Below are positions 9,713 through 20,204 of a stretch of DNA of 64,000 nucleotides, one piece after another. The first letter of the stretch is position 1. Each line of letters opens with the position of its first letter. The stretch is taken from assembly GCA_018340805.1 (NCBI GenBank), contig JACMZG010001875.1:225596-289595 (forward strand). The letters are read 5' to 3'. The notes beneath the pieces were generated by a model. It saw nothing but the letters and a program-made list of their open reading frames with translations, made no database searches and was not told the origin of the DNA. Position numbers and translations under genes: made by a program. The stretch comes from Microvelia longipes (Eukaryota; Arthropoda; Insecta; Hemiptera; Veliidae).

Positions 9713-11320
9713 ATCAATGATATGTAGGACAATATCTCCCTCTAAAACTTTGGCTAAAATGCTATGTTGCTGCACTAATATCTTCTAAAACTGTAGCTAT
9801 TGCATCAAGTAGATACTATAGTGCTACAGAACTAATACTACCATCACTGAAAACTCAAATAACCTAAATTTATACAACTAAAAATTTGCGAAACATAACT
9901 AAACTTTAGGGTGAGAAATTTTGAATGTCTTCCTATCTTCCTTAGAACTTCAGGTCTTTAAAATTATTAATTATTCAAGTTTATTATTAGATATTTAATC
10001 TATCATAATTGAATTTTCTTTCTAGGCGAGTTTTAAACAACCAATAATACAAATAAAATACATAAATGTGCAAAGAAATACAAATAAAAAAGTTTTTGAT
10101 GGATTTTAAAAAGTATAAAACAAATAACAAATGCAAGCGGTATTTTTTCAAACAAGAGTATAAAAAGGTAAAATGTTTTAAGCCTCAACCCAAAGGGATG
10201 AAAACTTAATAAAACTTATTTTATATCTTCTTACAATTCAAAGCCAATTTTTATATCCATGTCGTATAAACCAGAATAAAATTCCTCCCCGGCAATTTTC
10301 CTAATCCTGAAAAGGACAGGAAAACCTAAAGTATAGAGACACACTCGAACGTAAAACGTAGTACAGCTTCTAGACACCGCAGACGTTTAGACATCCACAG
10401 ACAGATATAAGTTAAACCCCAGGTGCACACTAAGTTACTGGAGGAAAAAATTAAGCTTTAAAATTGAAGTCGCTACTTGACAACAATTTATAAGCTCGGA
10501 TTTTATGAAGTTTTAGAATTTTATTAGATTTCTTTTAATTTTATTACGGTATTAATGATATTGTAGCAAGAGCTATATAAGATTGACACGAATTTGAATA
10601 GAATGAAAAGTGAATTTAAAAATAAAACTTTTATTGGTTTGGTTTAAAGGAATACCACAAGATATTGCCTTAAGTTGTGATGTAAAGAGAGGCCTAAGGG
10701 GGGGGGTTTATTGCGTTGTAGGTCTTTATTTAGAACTCTATTTTGATCCCTGAGGTAACCTTCCGCCTTGTCAGCATTTTGTTGTCAATTTTCATGTTAG
10801 AATGTTGGTAGCTCTGTCCCAGAGACGCTAGAGTTGTGAGAAATCCCGGGAATCAGGCACTTGATCTCGAGTCCGGCCCCCGCTTTCCTTCCTCTCCGGT
10901 GTATTAATTTTTAAATTATGTTTGATTTTATTAATTAATATTTAATTTATGATTATAATGTTCTCTATCCGTGGGACATCAAAATGGCTTTAATTATCGC
11001 CTCCCACCCTTTACCAGGCTTGTAAGGGCCTAATTTAAAATATCCATTTCGTCCAGCAGTTCCACGAACTCTACCTACTTTTAATATGTATTTACTAAAA
11101 TATGTCCCATTTACAATTGCTTCCATGAATTACAATAAAGCCCTCTAGTGTAAAGCATTTAATTACACAGGACGATACAATAGAAGTTTTCTGATGCTAA
11201 ATTCGGCGCACAATAGCGTGTATAGAACACAGTGCTAAGCATTCTACGACATTAAGAAAGTATTTTAAAGACCTTTTAAATTAGGAAACAAAGAAAAGTC
11301 TTTCCACAAAAATAATGTGT
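9713..11320. other. Unassigned; GC-richer patch at 10700-10880
   Basis: Mostly AT-rich and unassigned. At 10695-10880 there is a G9 run, then a GC-richer block with CCAGAGACGCTAGAG, AAATCCCGGGAATCAGG and GAGTCCGGCCCCCGC. It might be a decayed tRNA-related head, but I cannot place the A and B boxes with confidence. No gene seen. Confidence 0.35.
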
Positions 11321-11321
11321 A

Positions 11322-11366
11322 TTGGCAAAGCGCTTTCAACCTAACATGAGGCCATCATCAGCGCCA
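11322..11366 (-). ncRNA. Hammerhead-like motif, AGCGCU family
   Basis: Read on the minus strand: helix I strand UGGCG, then CUGAUGA, one unpaired U, helix II GGCCU / loop CAUGUU / AGGUU, then GAA, AGCGCU, U, and UGCCA closing helix I. Helix I is 5 bp (one G-U). Helix II is 5 bp (two wobble). The self-complementary AGCGCU stands where helix III should be, so helix III would be 2 bp in cis or 6 bp in a dimer. The extra U between A9 and helix II departs from the hammerhead consensus, so activity is uncertain. Downstream is the shared family tail (GTGGAAAGACTTTTC). Confidence 0.55.
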
Positions 11367-11369
11367 TGA

Positions 11370-12474
11370 AGATAAAGATGAAAGTTAGAAATACATAAAA
11401 CTATTGCTATAACTATAACTATTTTCCTAAATGGTAATAGCTCGGTGAATCGAATAAGACACCCCCCCTTAAATTTTGTCTACATGACTAATGTCGAACA
11501 AGTCATTTATCCTCTTACACCATCTACCAATAGAACTACTACTAGTCTTCTTCAAAAGTGCGTAAACAGAAGAGGAATTTCAAGATTCGAGATAGAATGC
11601 ATAAAATTTTACATGACTCATTTTTAAGATCTCGATACTACATATTTATGTACTACAGTAGATAAATACCCCAAACTCTAATCAAGTATCGTGACGTCAC
11701 AACTACAACCTGTTACACGGTAACGTTTCCACATTACCTCTTGATTCTAAAAACCCAACCAAATGTGAAGAGGGATAATCCCATTTCCTGTATCGTTATT
11801 TGTAACTCTTTCAATGCCTGTTATCAAAACGATTAGAAGGGATTACGTCAAAGGGAGAAACAAAATGGTAAACCATTAGTTATGTGCGGCAATCACTGAC
11901 AATTGAATTCAAATATATAATGTTAAATAAATAATTTAACTATACAATGCACTAAATGCAGTAAGATTATAAAAATAAAACTTTACTTTACCTACAATTG
12001 CAAATATTAATTGACATATATAATAAACATTAAATACTAACATAATTTTCAAATATTGTAACAGATCAAGTCCCTAGGTTATGTCCCTATCGGATCATGA
12101 TAAGTTCCTCCACCTATAAGGTCTCTCATAAATTTCATTCCAAAACCACTCTACCAACTAAACAAACTATAATTCAAAAATAGATTGAATTTCATTGATA
12201 CATCAACTATATCAAACATCACCAAGTAGCTAACCAACTAGTTCAAGGCAGGCGGTATGTTCAAACCCACCAAGTTATAGATTTCCGTGATAATCGATTA
12301 AATGGGGTTCAGTTTCCCTTATCAGATAGAATAGAGATTAGGAAGTTACTTTTTAATTTTAGGCTTCAGTACTTTCCAATATAAAGTAAGAAAAAACCGA
12401 TAAAATGAGTTTTATCTTAGAAGCCTGTTAGTTATCTTTTAAGATAACAATAAGGAATTAATGTATTGTATAAT
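11370..12474. other. Unassigned; one isolated CRE palindrome
   Basis: AT-rich sequence without a gene. GTGACGTCACAAC occurs once at 11691, identical to the core of the 4.4-4.9 kb array, suggesting a lone relative of that repeat. Nothing else recognised. Confidence 0.4.
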
Positions 12475-12475
12475 A

Positions 12476-12605
12476 ATAATAATAATGATAATAATGCCCG
12501 TTTTAGGACCTTTTGGCCCTTAACTATTTAAGGGTTTTCGCCGCAGGGTTTTCACCCTGCGGAAACAACCTCCAGTGGGTCGTATCTACTATGCTCAAAG
12601 TCGTA
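12476..12605 (-). mobile_element. SINE-1 3' fragment
   Basis: Minus orientation. It holds the 3' end of the SINE-1 family: the GCCCGTTTTAGG(A/G)CCTTT(T/C)GGCCC block, the CACCCTGCGGRAACMACCTC block and the GTAGATGC-like stretch, ending in an (AAT)n tail at 12471-12493. The tRNA-like head is missing. Confidence 0.75.
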
Positions 12606-12970
12606 TTACTTCACTATCATTACGGATGACTTCAGAATGGCAAGATAACCCAACAACTAGGACTATAAATATTCATCCTTAGACTATCGCTCGCTCATCG
12701 GTGAGTACCCAAAGCCTAAAGTACTTATATGTGGCCCTGCTATGTTCACCTTAGACATGGGCATAAACCTAATTTATAAAAACATCTGTAATTATACTTG
12801 GCAGGTTTTGGCAGGGTTGTATTTTACAGATACTAATAATATTTACATGAAACTTATATACATACTATATTTATAACTTTAAAGCTTTTGGAGTGTTATA
12901 AATTGTAATATCAATTGAATTAATGAAGACTTCAATCCTTTTTTTATTACAATTTATTTAAAAAAATAGA

Positions 12971-13019
12971 TTGACGAAGAGCTTTCGCCCAGGGATCCTG
13001 AGCTTCTTCAGTTCTTAAA
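12971..13019 (-). ncRNA. Hammerhead-like motif, long helix II
   Basis: On the minus strand: AAGAA, CUGAAGA (position 7 is variable in hammerheads), one unpaired A, helix II GCUCAGG / AUC / CCUGGGC (7 bp with one wobble), GAAA, then AGCU, C and UUC. The first three helix I pairs (A-U, A-U, G-C) form directly across the predicted cleavage point. AGCU is self-complementary, as in the other families. The extra A before helix II is off-consensus. Confidence 0.5.
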
Positions 13020-13182
13020 ATGACAAAATGAGAAAGTTTGAAAATTAATAAAATTTTGAATGTTTTTTAAATCACGTGTCTAACTAAGTAAATAAATTTA
13101 AAATGAAATTACAAAAAAAGGTAAAGGAAAAATTAAGATTTTAAGATAATATTATAACAAATATTTGTCATTTTTAAGAACT

Positions 13183-13219
13183 GAAGAACCTCAGGATCCC
13201 TGGGCGTAAGCTCTTTGTC
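13183..13219 (+). ncRNA. Hammerhead-like motif, mutated partner arm
   Basis: This is the right-arm counterpart of 12971-13019. CUGAAGA is intact and helix II is 6 bp (CUCAGG / CCUGGG). GAAA has become GUAA, which removes an invariant core A. Predicted inactive. Confidence 0.5.
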
Positions 13220-13289
13220 AATTTATTTTCAATAAATTTTAATAAATAAGGACTGAAGTCTTCATCAATTCAATTGATAATACTATATT

Positions 13290-14720
13290 TATTTTCAATC
13301 ATTTTGTTTTAGATTTAAAATATTAAAATGACAGTATTCAGTATACCATACTTCTAAGTATTGCAAATATGCATTTTTTATGTTCGCCGATATCATCAAA
13401 AGAAAAAAAACGTATTGATTTGATATCTATTATGCATGTTTCTTATGTTTGACAGTTTATAAAAATATGATAAATGTCATGACTATAAGAGGAGCTATTG
13501 TCAATCAAAAGTTTAAAAATCATAAGTCATAACTGTAAAACAGCTGCTGAGAACAAAATGAATTTTTGTAGATTTGTGTCAAATTACGTCTCTATAGGTA
13601 AATGTTTCAATTTTTATCGAATTGTTTCGATGACTCAGCAAAATAGTATAACAAAGTTCTACAACTTTTATTTTCAGAGCAGCACATCTTAATCTTAAGT
13701 TTGATTTTGTGCAAAGTTCCAACACAATACAAACAAAGCATAAGTTATGTTGGACACAAACACACATCGAAACAGTTTTAAATCATGATCAAAATCACAC
13801 CTAACGTCTTAAAAACGCCGAAAACGAAAAAACGATTTAATAAAATCAAAATGTTTAAGATGTACAAAATGATTTTCATATATAACTAAGTACAAGAATA
13901 AACACTAAAGCGATCTATTTTTCGCAAATAAATCTGAGCCATTCAAAGGTAAATCTATACAAGTAGACGGTAAGTAAATAATACTAACACGTTATTCTAT
14001 CAAACACAACAATTACACAAAGCAAATACAAATCGATTAAAAAGGGTGATAAAACAGCGATTTATTATTCAAACGGAAAACATTTATTACTTAGTACATC
14101 AAACGCACATGGAGAGTAAATTATAATTTAAACAAAGCATTAGTGTGAGGAGATCATAGCAGAGAGCAAGCAACAAGGGGTGGGGGAAAATAGAGAGAAA
14201 AGAAACAAAAAGTGACCTTACTGTAAAGTTTTTCCATCACACGTGTAAATAGAAAATCTTTTCAAACTATCACTCATTCTATCCCCTATCTATTACATAA
14301 AGTTTACTATAGTAAACTACTATATAGTGTACTACAGTATACTAAGTTTACTACGAGCACAGGATATTATGCCATTTTTCCACTTAATATAATCCCGGAT
14401 AACAATTATTTCGTGTAATCCAATGGACGATGATTTAATTGAACGAAAATTTGGTTTCAATGCAGTACCCATTTATTCATAGAGCTCGGTAGATGTTGGA
14501 TAACATAAGGTCTATGTGTAAGGCCTGATGTTTAAAAATATGGTCACTTATTTTAACAAGGTCACCGACAGCCTTTGTTTAACAGTACATAATTAGTGAT
14601 AAGAGACAAACTCGGGTACGGGGTACCTCGATTACCCTTTTTTGTTTATGTGTTAGTTTGTCATCTTTAAAATTCATATTTAAAGAAATTTCTTTAATTT
14701 TCTTTCTTTATATTCATTGT
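13290..14720. other. Unassigned; small palindromes
   Basis: No supported gene. At 14301-14318 there is a perfect 18-bp palindrome, AGTTTACTATAGTAAACT, among related TAGTATACT motifs. A TE-A head fragment (GGGTACGGGGTACCTCG) lies at 14615-14635. Confidence 0.4.
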
Positions 14721-14726
14721 CATCAT

Positions 14727-14748
14727 AATATATATAATATATATAATA

Positions 14749-14820
<72 letters not shown>

Positions 14821-14844
14821 CATTATATATATTATATATATATA

Positions 14845-14904
<60 letters not shown>
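14727..14904. repeat. (TA)n microsatellite
   Basis: A long, slightly interrupted TA array. A 112-codon Tyr/Ile-only frame over it is an artefact. It ends about 110 bp before a hammerhead motif. Confidence 0.95.
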
Positions 14905-14906
<2 letters not shown>

Positions 14907-15015
14907 ATATCTTGCTTGCCAAGCATGATGACGGTAATAGAGCAGCGCTCGTCTCTGATAAATACTTCAAATTATATTCTTCGGAATTTTAATTGAAGGT
15001 CAGAGTGAGTTCAGG

Positions 15016-15056
15016 CTCTGTCGGCGCCCTGATGAGTTAGACGTAACGAAACAGAG
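15016..15056 (+). ncRNA. Hammerhead ribozyme, complete core
   Basis: All core positions of a hammerhead are present. The 5' helix III strand is CUCUGU, with cleavage triplet GUC (C17 at 15022). The inter-core segment GGCGCC forms helix I. CUGAUGA (C3 at 15029) is followed by helix II GUUA / GACG / UAAC with a G-C pair next to the core. GAA follows, then ACAGAG, which pairs perfectly with CUCUGU (6 bp). Helix III is the open one, giving a type III topology. Helix I is only 2 bp plus a 2-base loop in cis, but GGCGCC is self-complementary and could form 6 bp in a dimer. This is the best preserved of three copies. Known family: self-cleaving RNAs of retroelements. Activity is inferred. Confidence 0.75.
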
Positions 15057-15232
15057 TGGGACATGACATTATGTCGAGCCATTAAGAATGACGAATGATA
15101 AAACAGTTCCCAGATGTAGCATTGCATTCTGCTTGTTATATTTCCTAGGTGTCTCACTCGTACAATTATATTGTGTCAACTATTTATGTTTCGCAAAAAC
15201 TCAACAGTATCAAATGATACTATTGATTGATA
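15057..15232 (+). mobile_element. Conserved tail downstream of hammerhead
   Basis: About 175 bp conserved with 61511-61680. Shared blocks are GTGGGACATGACATT, GTCGAGCCAT, ACAGTTCCCAGATGTAGCAT, TTTCCTAGGTGTCTC, CAATTATATTGTGTCAACTA and AGTATCAAATGATA. The block starts with a small hairpin (GACAT...ATGTC). No coding frame is shared. It defines the repeat family that carries the type III hammerhead. Confidence 0.75.
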
Positions 15233-15250
15233 GTATAGTATATAATCAAA

Positions 15251-15256
<6 letters not shown>

Positions 15257-15326
<70 letters not shown>

Positions 15327-15327
15327 T
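15257..15327. repeat. (TA)n then T-run
   Basis: TA array followed by an 18-base T run. It immediately follows the hammerhead-element tail. Confidence 0.95.
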
Positions 15328-15329
15328 GA

Positions 15330-16585
15330 GTCCATGTTGAGATTACTCAGTTTAGCAAATGTATATTTTTGCAATGGTTAGACATTCGTCTTATCGGTCT
15401 AAATTAAAGCAGTCCTCACTCATTTCTGTAATAAGACAATTATTACAGTTTCTCGTTTTTATTCCAAAAAAAATGCCTTTAAAACATTAAATGAAGAAGG
15501 GCATCCCGTAATTAGTACCCGTTATTACGCTTAAAAATAATACAGAACTCCCGGAAAAAATTAAGAATTATTGCCTTGAGAAAAACCAAACCGGCATAAA
15601 ACAAATTAAGTATTGTAAAGTCAGGAGGGGTAGGTTGTGGTGAGCCCCCCTTTTTATCCCCCCCCCCATGTTGCGCCGTTTGCCTTTAATTGGTCTTCTT
15701 TTATACGAAAAACGGAGGAAAAGAGGCGTTGAAAAAAAAATGAAAAATGAGCTTTGAAAAATGTTTCCTTTTACCTCCTTAATTTTTATGAGTTCGGAAT
15801 TATTGTTGAAGGGAAAATTCAAGAAAATTGACTAAAACCTCTGAGGATAATGTTTTCATAAATAAACTTTTTTGGTCAGAAAAACAAAGGGGGGGATTGT
15901 TTAAAATTTCCCAGTTGTCTAGAATTGTGGTATTTCTCTTAGATACCATTAAAATACTAGAAGATATTTTATAATGGATATCTGTGAAAATTGTTAAAAA
16001 CTTCTCTGAGTAAATTTCCCAACTAAAAATGTTTTAGGAGTAAAAATGAAAAATATTTCAATTCCTTTAGAGAAATGGTAAATGTTAAGAAAAATTTCCT
16101 CGGGGCGCCATCTGGATAATATTAAGTACTGTTTCTTCTCCACAAGGAAATGGAAGAAGAAACTAAATTAAGAAAAATTAATTTCCTTCAGTAAAAAAAT
16201 GTAATTAGTCAAATTGAACAAATATTAATGTAGAGATATCATTATACTAATTAGTTGAGAATAAAGTACACAGGAATATCAGTAACATCTCCTTTGTAGT
16301 ATTAATAATTTTATAGAAATCTTTCATTATAATGTAGGATTTATTATTATTACATTTAATGTAACACTTAAACAAAAAAGTATAAATTTTTATAAAAAAC
16401 AAACATTCTAGCATGGAGGTCGGCATCCGGGTGCATTAAGTTTGAAATCCGCGCATTCTTGCTTATCAGTCCAAGTTTTGCTTAATCTTTCGGTATTTAT
16501 TAATAATCTGAGCAGAAGCATCACATCTTGTTGTTTAATTTTTCGAATTTTCAAAAAAAAAATGCGCTTAAAATTATCATCAACT
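15330..16585. other. Unassigned; C-run and A-rich stretches
   Basis: No supported gene. C9 run at 15660. An 84-codon minus-strand frame at 15568-15822 has no family resemblance. Nothing else seen. Confidence 0.4.
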
Positions 16586-16589
16586 GAAT

Positions 16590-16775
16590 TTTTTGGTCAT
16601 TCATCAAATTATTACAAGCCATTTTTCGTCGTTTTGGTCATTCAAGGTGGTCCTATCGACTTCGGATTGGTTCTGATTGATTCAACGCCTAGACCTTTTT
16701 CTCAGCAAAAAAATTATATTTTATTTTACCGATTTTTTGAAAAATTTTCGGTCCCAGCAAACCAGATCAATGGAA
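16590..16775 (+). repeat. Dispersed repeat, copy 2 of a pair
   Basis: Related to 5640-5870 (see there). It lies within a 136-codon plus-strand frame at 16442-16852 that has no recognisable domain. Because the similar block at 5.6 kb is not open, I treat the frame as incidental to a repeat. Confidence 0.45.
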
Positions 16776-16861
16776 GGCACAACAACTTGGTATTCAATAG
16801 GGTTCGTGTCCTGCCCAAGGTTGAGTTTTGTACCAAATTTGTTAGGGAATAACACGGATGT

Positions 16862-16946
16862 TTTTACGCGTGAAGCGAATTAGTGAGGATGAGCGTAGCG
16901 AATACGATATCGTAAGGAAGTTCCAGGGTACCCCAATCGATTTTTA
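16862..16946 (-). mobile_element. TE-A head fragment
   Basis: Minus orientation. It contains the family motifs GAAGCGAAT, GAGGATGAGCGTAGCGAAT, and GGAAGTTCCAGGGTACCCC near the 5' terminus. Only the head is left. Confidence 0.75.
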
Positions 16947-17379
16947 ATTACTAAGTCCTTTTAAATTTAGTCTCTATATTTTCCTGATGTTTGTGCAAAT
17001 TCAATTATTTTAAAAGAAATTTTCGTAATGGTTTCTTTTGGCCGAGCATTAACCAACCTTGGAACCTTATAGTGCAATAAGTCTCGCATGCGATTAGAAA
17101 TTATAAACTGTTTCATCGTTGTTTTTACTTTATGGAGAGACAGACGTACCTTACAGAAGCGTTAGTATAAAGAGCTTCTGTAGCCAACAATGACCTGCTA
17201 GAAGATCAATGATGCGACTTAAATCACATCTTTCACCAACCAGTTGTTGTTCCGCTCTGTTCTGATCATTCGCCTTTACCGACTACAATCACCACGTTTC
17301 ACTTTAAGACGTGATGAATCAGTGAATAGTAGTGAATGATCATTTCTCTGTTTTATGTTCGAGGGTACTATTCACGATT

Positions 17380-17620
17380 CAATGTCCGTAGCAGCGCCAC
17401 CTAACTATCGTTTTTATATCTTGCTCTCAGTCTACTATGCCGGGATACACAGCAGGATCAGCTATGCTCTTCCCTACAAGGGGACACTCCTCTCATGCAG
17501 ATGTAGTATTCTCTATGCAAAGGAAAGCCATCAGAGCCATCTTTCAACTGGGTTTTCGTTAGGACTGCAAGGAGCATTATAAGAAATTTGGAATTCTAAC
17601 AGTACCAAGTACTAATATTT
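17380..17620 (+). pseudogene. LINE reverse-transcriptase C-terminal remnant
   Basis: In two frames this reads as the end of a Jockey/CR1-type RT. An upstream segment (17400-17475) gives YYAGIHSRISYALP. From 17479 it continues RGHSSHADVVFSMQRKAIRA, then IFQLGFR, one in-frame stop, and DCKEHYKKFGILTVPS. The matches are to the (H)SRLSYGI..WG.SS...V...QKRAIR motif and the FK.L.IL..PS block. One frameshift and one stop show it is dead. Similar 34-bp sequences flank it (17370-17403 and 17618-17651). Confidence 0.8.
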
Positions 17621-17654
17621 GCGATTCAAAGTCTGTAGCAGCTCCACCGTCGCT

Positions 17655-18070
17655 GATAAGAAATTGATAACGAAAGGTTGATCGTTTTTAAAGTCCTTAT
17701 GGGGGATTTTTGGTTTGTCTTATTAATGATGATTATATCAATACATTTTTTCTCAAAAGTGCTTTCATTCAATTAATTTAAGTGCGCATGACCTCAGTAG
17801 AATGACTACTTAGTTGAAAAATAGGGGTTGAGATGATAAGATGGTGAAAATCACAATATAGTGTTTTATTTTATTTATTGTTAATTAATGTTACTTTTAA
17901 ATAATTTTAGTTTGCACAAACACACAAAATTACCATTTTAATGCATTAAATTGTTTAAATTAGTTGTAACAGGTATTTAAATTAACTGATAATAAGCTGA
18001 TTTTCACCGTAATGGTGTTTTAATTTATTAATTAATTTTATTTACTCACTAAAATAAAATAAATAATAAA
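17655..18070. other. Unassigned AT-rich sequence
   Basis: No gene or repeat recognised. Confidence 0.4.
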
Positions 18071-18073
18071 TAA

Positions 18074-18291
18074 ATGCCCGTTTTAGGGCCTTTCGGCCCA
18101 TCAGGGTATTCACCCTGCGGGAACCACCTCAGGTGGGTAGCATCTACTACACTCTAAGAATTAATTAAAGTTGGCGAAATCTTTTTAATACAAATACTAT
18201 TCATAAAATCTTAGAGCATAGCCCGGGCTGCGAACCCCGGACCTCCGGTGCCGAAATCGAACGCCTTTACGATCACGGCCACGGAGGCAGA
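18074..18291 (-). mobile_element. SINE-1, full length
   Basis: Minus orientation. The head (18291 backwards) is tRNA-like: GCCTCCGTGGCCGTGATCGT resembles an A-box region and GGGGTTCGCAGCCCGGGCT holds a B-box-like GTTCGCAGCC. The body has AAAAAGATTTCGCCAACTTT and GTAGATGCTACCCACCTGAG. The 3' end has GGTTCCCGCAGGGTGAATAC and GGGCCGAAAGGCCC, then an (AAAT)n tail. Known: insect SINEs are made by RNA polymerase III and moved by LINE proteins. Confidence 0.85.
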
Positions 18292-18299
18292 TTTACTCA

Positions 18300-19166
18300 C
18301 TAAAATAATTAACTCAATAAATTCACTTTTTTTGTAAAAGTTTTGTTTATATTATCCGTTTAGGTATAATTATTTCTGGATTAAATCGAAAAAAACCAAG
18401 TCTGTGGCGATAAGAGCCTGATTCTATATTTAAAATCCTGGAATAATCGAAGTAATTATCTATGAAATATTGGCCATTTTTTAGCACCGATGGTCCGTAT
18501 ATTATTTTATCTCAATTATCACAAATTTACTAACAATAAAGAAATAAAAGAAGAATTTTATCAGCTCCATGCTATCCTACGATAAAAATTATCACCCTTT
18601 CGTTTTCCAGCCATTGGCATTGCCAACCTTACAACTATCTCTTTGAATCGCTAATCAATCTTTTAAATCAGTAAAAAATGTTTCTCAGAGCCCAAAGGGT
18701 CAATTGCCCCAAAAGGAAACCACTAATCTACATTATACTAGACACTAAAAATGTAAACTTAATTTTCCAACCCATAAACAACAATCAAACACAAAATTTT
18801 AACGACTTAGTTAAAATTTAAAATTTAAAAACGACTTAGTTACCTCATTAGAACTCAAAATAAAATAATTATTCAAATTTCCCTCCTAGAGTGTCCCATT
18901 TTTACGTTACATCCCTAAGGGGTGAAAAATACTATTTTATCATAACTAGACTTCATTGAATGGGCGGAAAAACCCCGCTGTGAAAAAAACGCTCAAGGGA
19001 TTTTCAAAACTCCGGAAAAACTTACATTTCTTTCCCACTTAAAAAAAATCTTTTGCCAGATTTTTCCCGGCGGACAATTTTCATCGTTTGGGTAAAGCTT
19101 TCCCTTAACCAATTAACCTAATGATACAACTGGGAACGTGAATTTTTTCCCTTCATTTTATTTACG

Positions 19167-19168
<2 letters not shown>
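18300..19168. other. Unassigned AT-rich sequence
   Basis: No gene or repeat family recognised. Confidence 0.4.

Positions 19169-19169
<1 letters not shown>

Positions 19170-19237
<68 letters not shown>
19170..19237. repeat. (TA)n microsatellite
   Basis: Uninterrupted TA array. Confidence 0.95.
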
Positions 19238-19241
<4 letters not shown>

Positions 19242-19690
19242 AAAATAAGTTTATTGCGTCACTCCTATATTACGAATATATACATATAAACAAAATTTAC
19301 ATATATTCAAATTTTTCATCTCTTTATAATATTTTTATGCTTTTACTTATTTTAACCCCCCCCCCCCCTATTCCTAAGATTCGAATAAAAATTCCTCTCT
19401 GTTATATTATTTTTTAATGTATTTTTTATATTTTTAATTACTAGGTCGTTTTTATTATTATCGTTAATTAGTATTATGGTTTTCTTTAATTATATTTTTT
19501 AAACTTAATTTAATTGCATTAGGGTTATCATTTCTATTTATTATTTTTCTTGTTTTAACATTTAATACAATTTTCATTCTTAATTTTTATATTTAAGTGA
19601 ATTTTCTTCCAAGACTATAATAAAAAATTTTTTTTTTACTTTATCTCCTTATACTGTTAGTATATAGGAAAATTATCAAGATTTCACTAA
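19238..19690. other. T-rich unassigned sequence
   Basis: T-rich sequence with a C9-10 run near 19357. Nothing coding. Confidence 0.4.
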
Positions 19691-20003
19691 AATGTTTTAG
19701 ATGAGAATAAGTATTAATAATATCTATTTTAGATGAGAATAAGTATTGATAATATCTATTTTAGATGAGAATAAGTATTGATAATATCTGTTTTATATGT
19801 AAGTATTATTGATATCCGTTTTAGATGAGAATAAGTGTTAATAATATTTGTTTTAGATGAGAATAAGTATTGATAATATCTGTTTTAGATGGATAAGTAT
19901 TGATAATACTGTTTTAGATGATTATAAGTGTTAATAATATCTGTTTTAGATAAAATAAGTATTGATAATATCTGTTTTAGATGAGAATATGTATTAATAA
20001 TGT

Positions 20004-20204
20004 AATAAAGAGAAAGAAGTCTCTCCACAAAAATAAATTCTTAATAGCAAAGCGCTTTCAACCTAACAAGAGGTCATCATCAGTGCTAGCCTAACAAACA
20101 AAATAATACAATAAATCAGAAAATCATAAAAAAGAAAAATAAATAAACAATTAAGTAAACCGATTAAAAACACAAGTCAGTAAAATAAAATAAATAAATT
20201 TTCT
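20004..20204 (-). mobile_element. 201-bp insertion carrying hammerhead-like motif
   Basis: The insertion is flanked by TATTAATAATGT at 19992-20003 and 20205-20216. Other array units read AATATCTG here rather than AATGT, so the 12-bp match is best explained as a target-site duplication. On the minus strand the insert runs from an AT-rich body to the hammerhead-like motif (20088-20045) and then GTGGAGAGACTTCTTT near its end. No coding sequence. A variable-length TSD fits a retroelement such as a 5'-truncated Penelope-like or SINE-like unit (inference). Confidence 0.75.
20045..20088 (-). ncRNA. Hammerhead-like motif, AGCGCU family
   Basis: On the minus strand: UAGCA, CUGAUGA, unpaired U, helix II GACCU / CUUGUU / AGGUU, GAA, AGCGCU, U, UGCUA. 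Helix I is 5 Watson-Crick pairs. Compared with the copy at 11322, one helix I pair changes G-C to A-U and another G-U to A-U. This compensatory pattern supports a conserved structure. Confidence 0.6.

Larger units (their letters stand above)
12905..13288. mobile_element. Foldback element with hammerhead-like arms
   Basis: Inverted repeats of about 120 bp (12905-13027 and 13168-13285) flank about 140 bp of AT-rich DNA. The outer ends are ATTGAATTRATGAAGACTTC and its complement. Each arm carries a hammerhead-like motif pointing outward. No coding sequence. It resembles the two-armed palindrome at 48.7 kb in layout but not in sequence. It may be two inverted terminal units of one element. Confidence 0.75.

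Noticed and set aside
14658..14996. 112-codon frame of Tyr and Ile
   Set aside because: It is a translation of a (TA)n microsatellite; the same applies to frames at 15088-15381 and 57853-58110.
16442..16852. 136-codon frame as a gene
   Set aside because: No domain, overlaps a dispersed repeat whose other copy is not open, and runs into a TE-A fragment.
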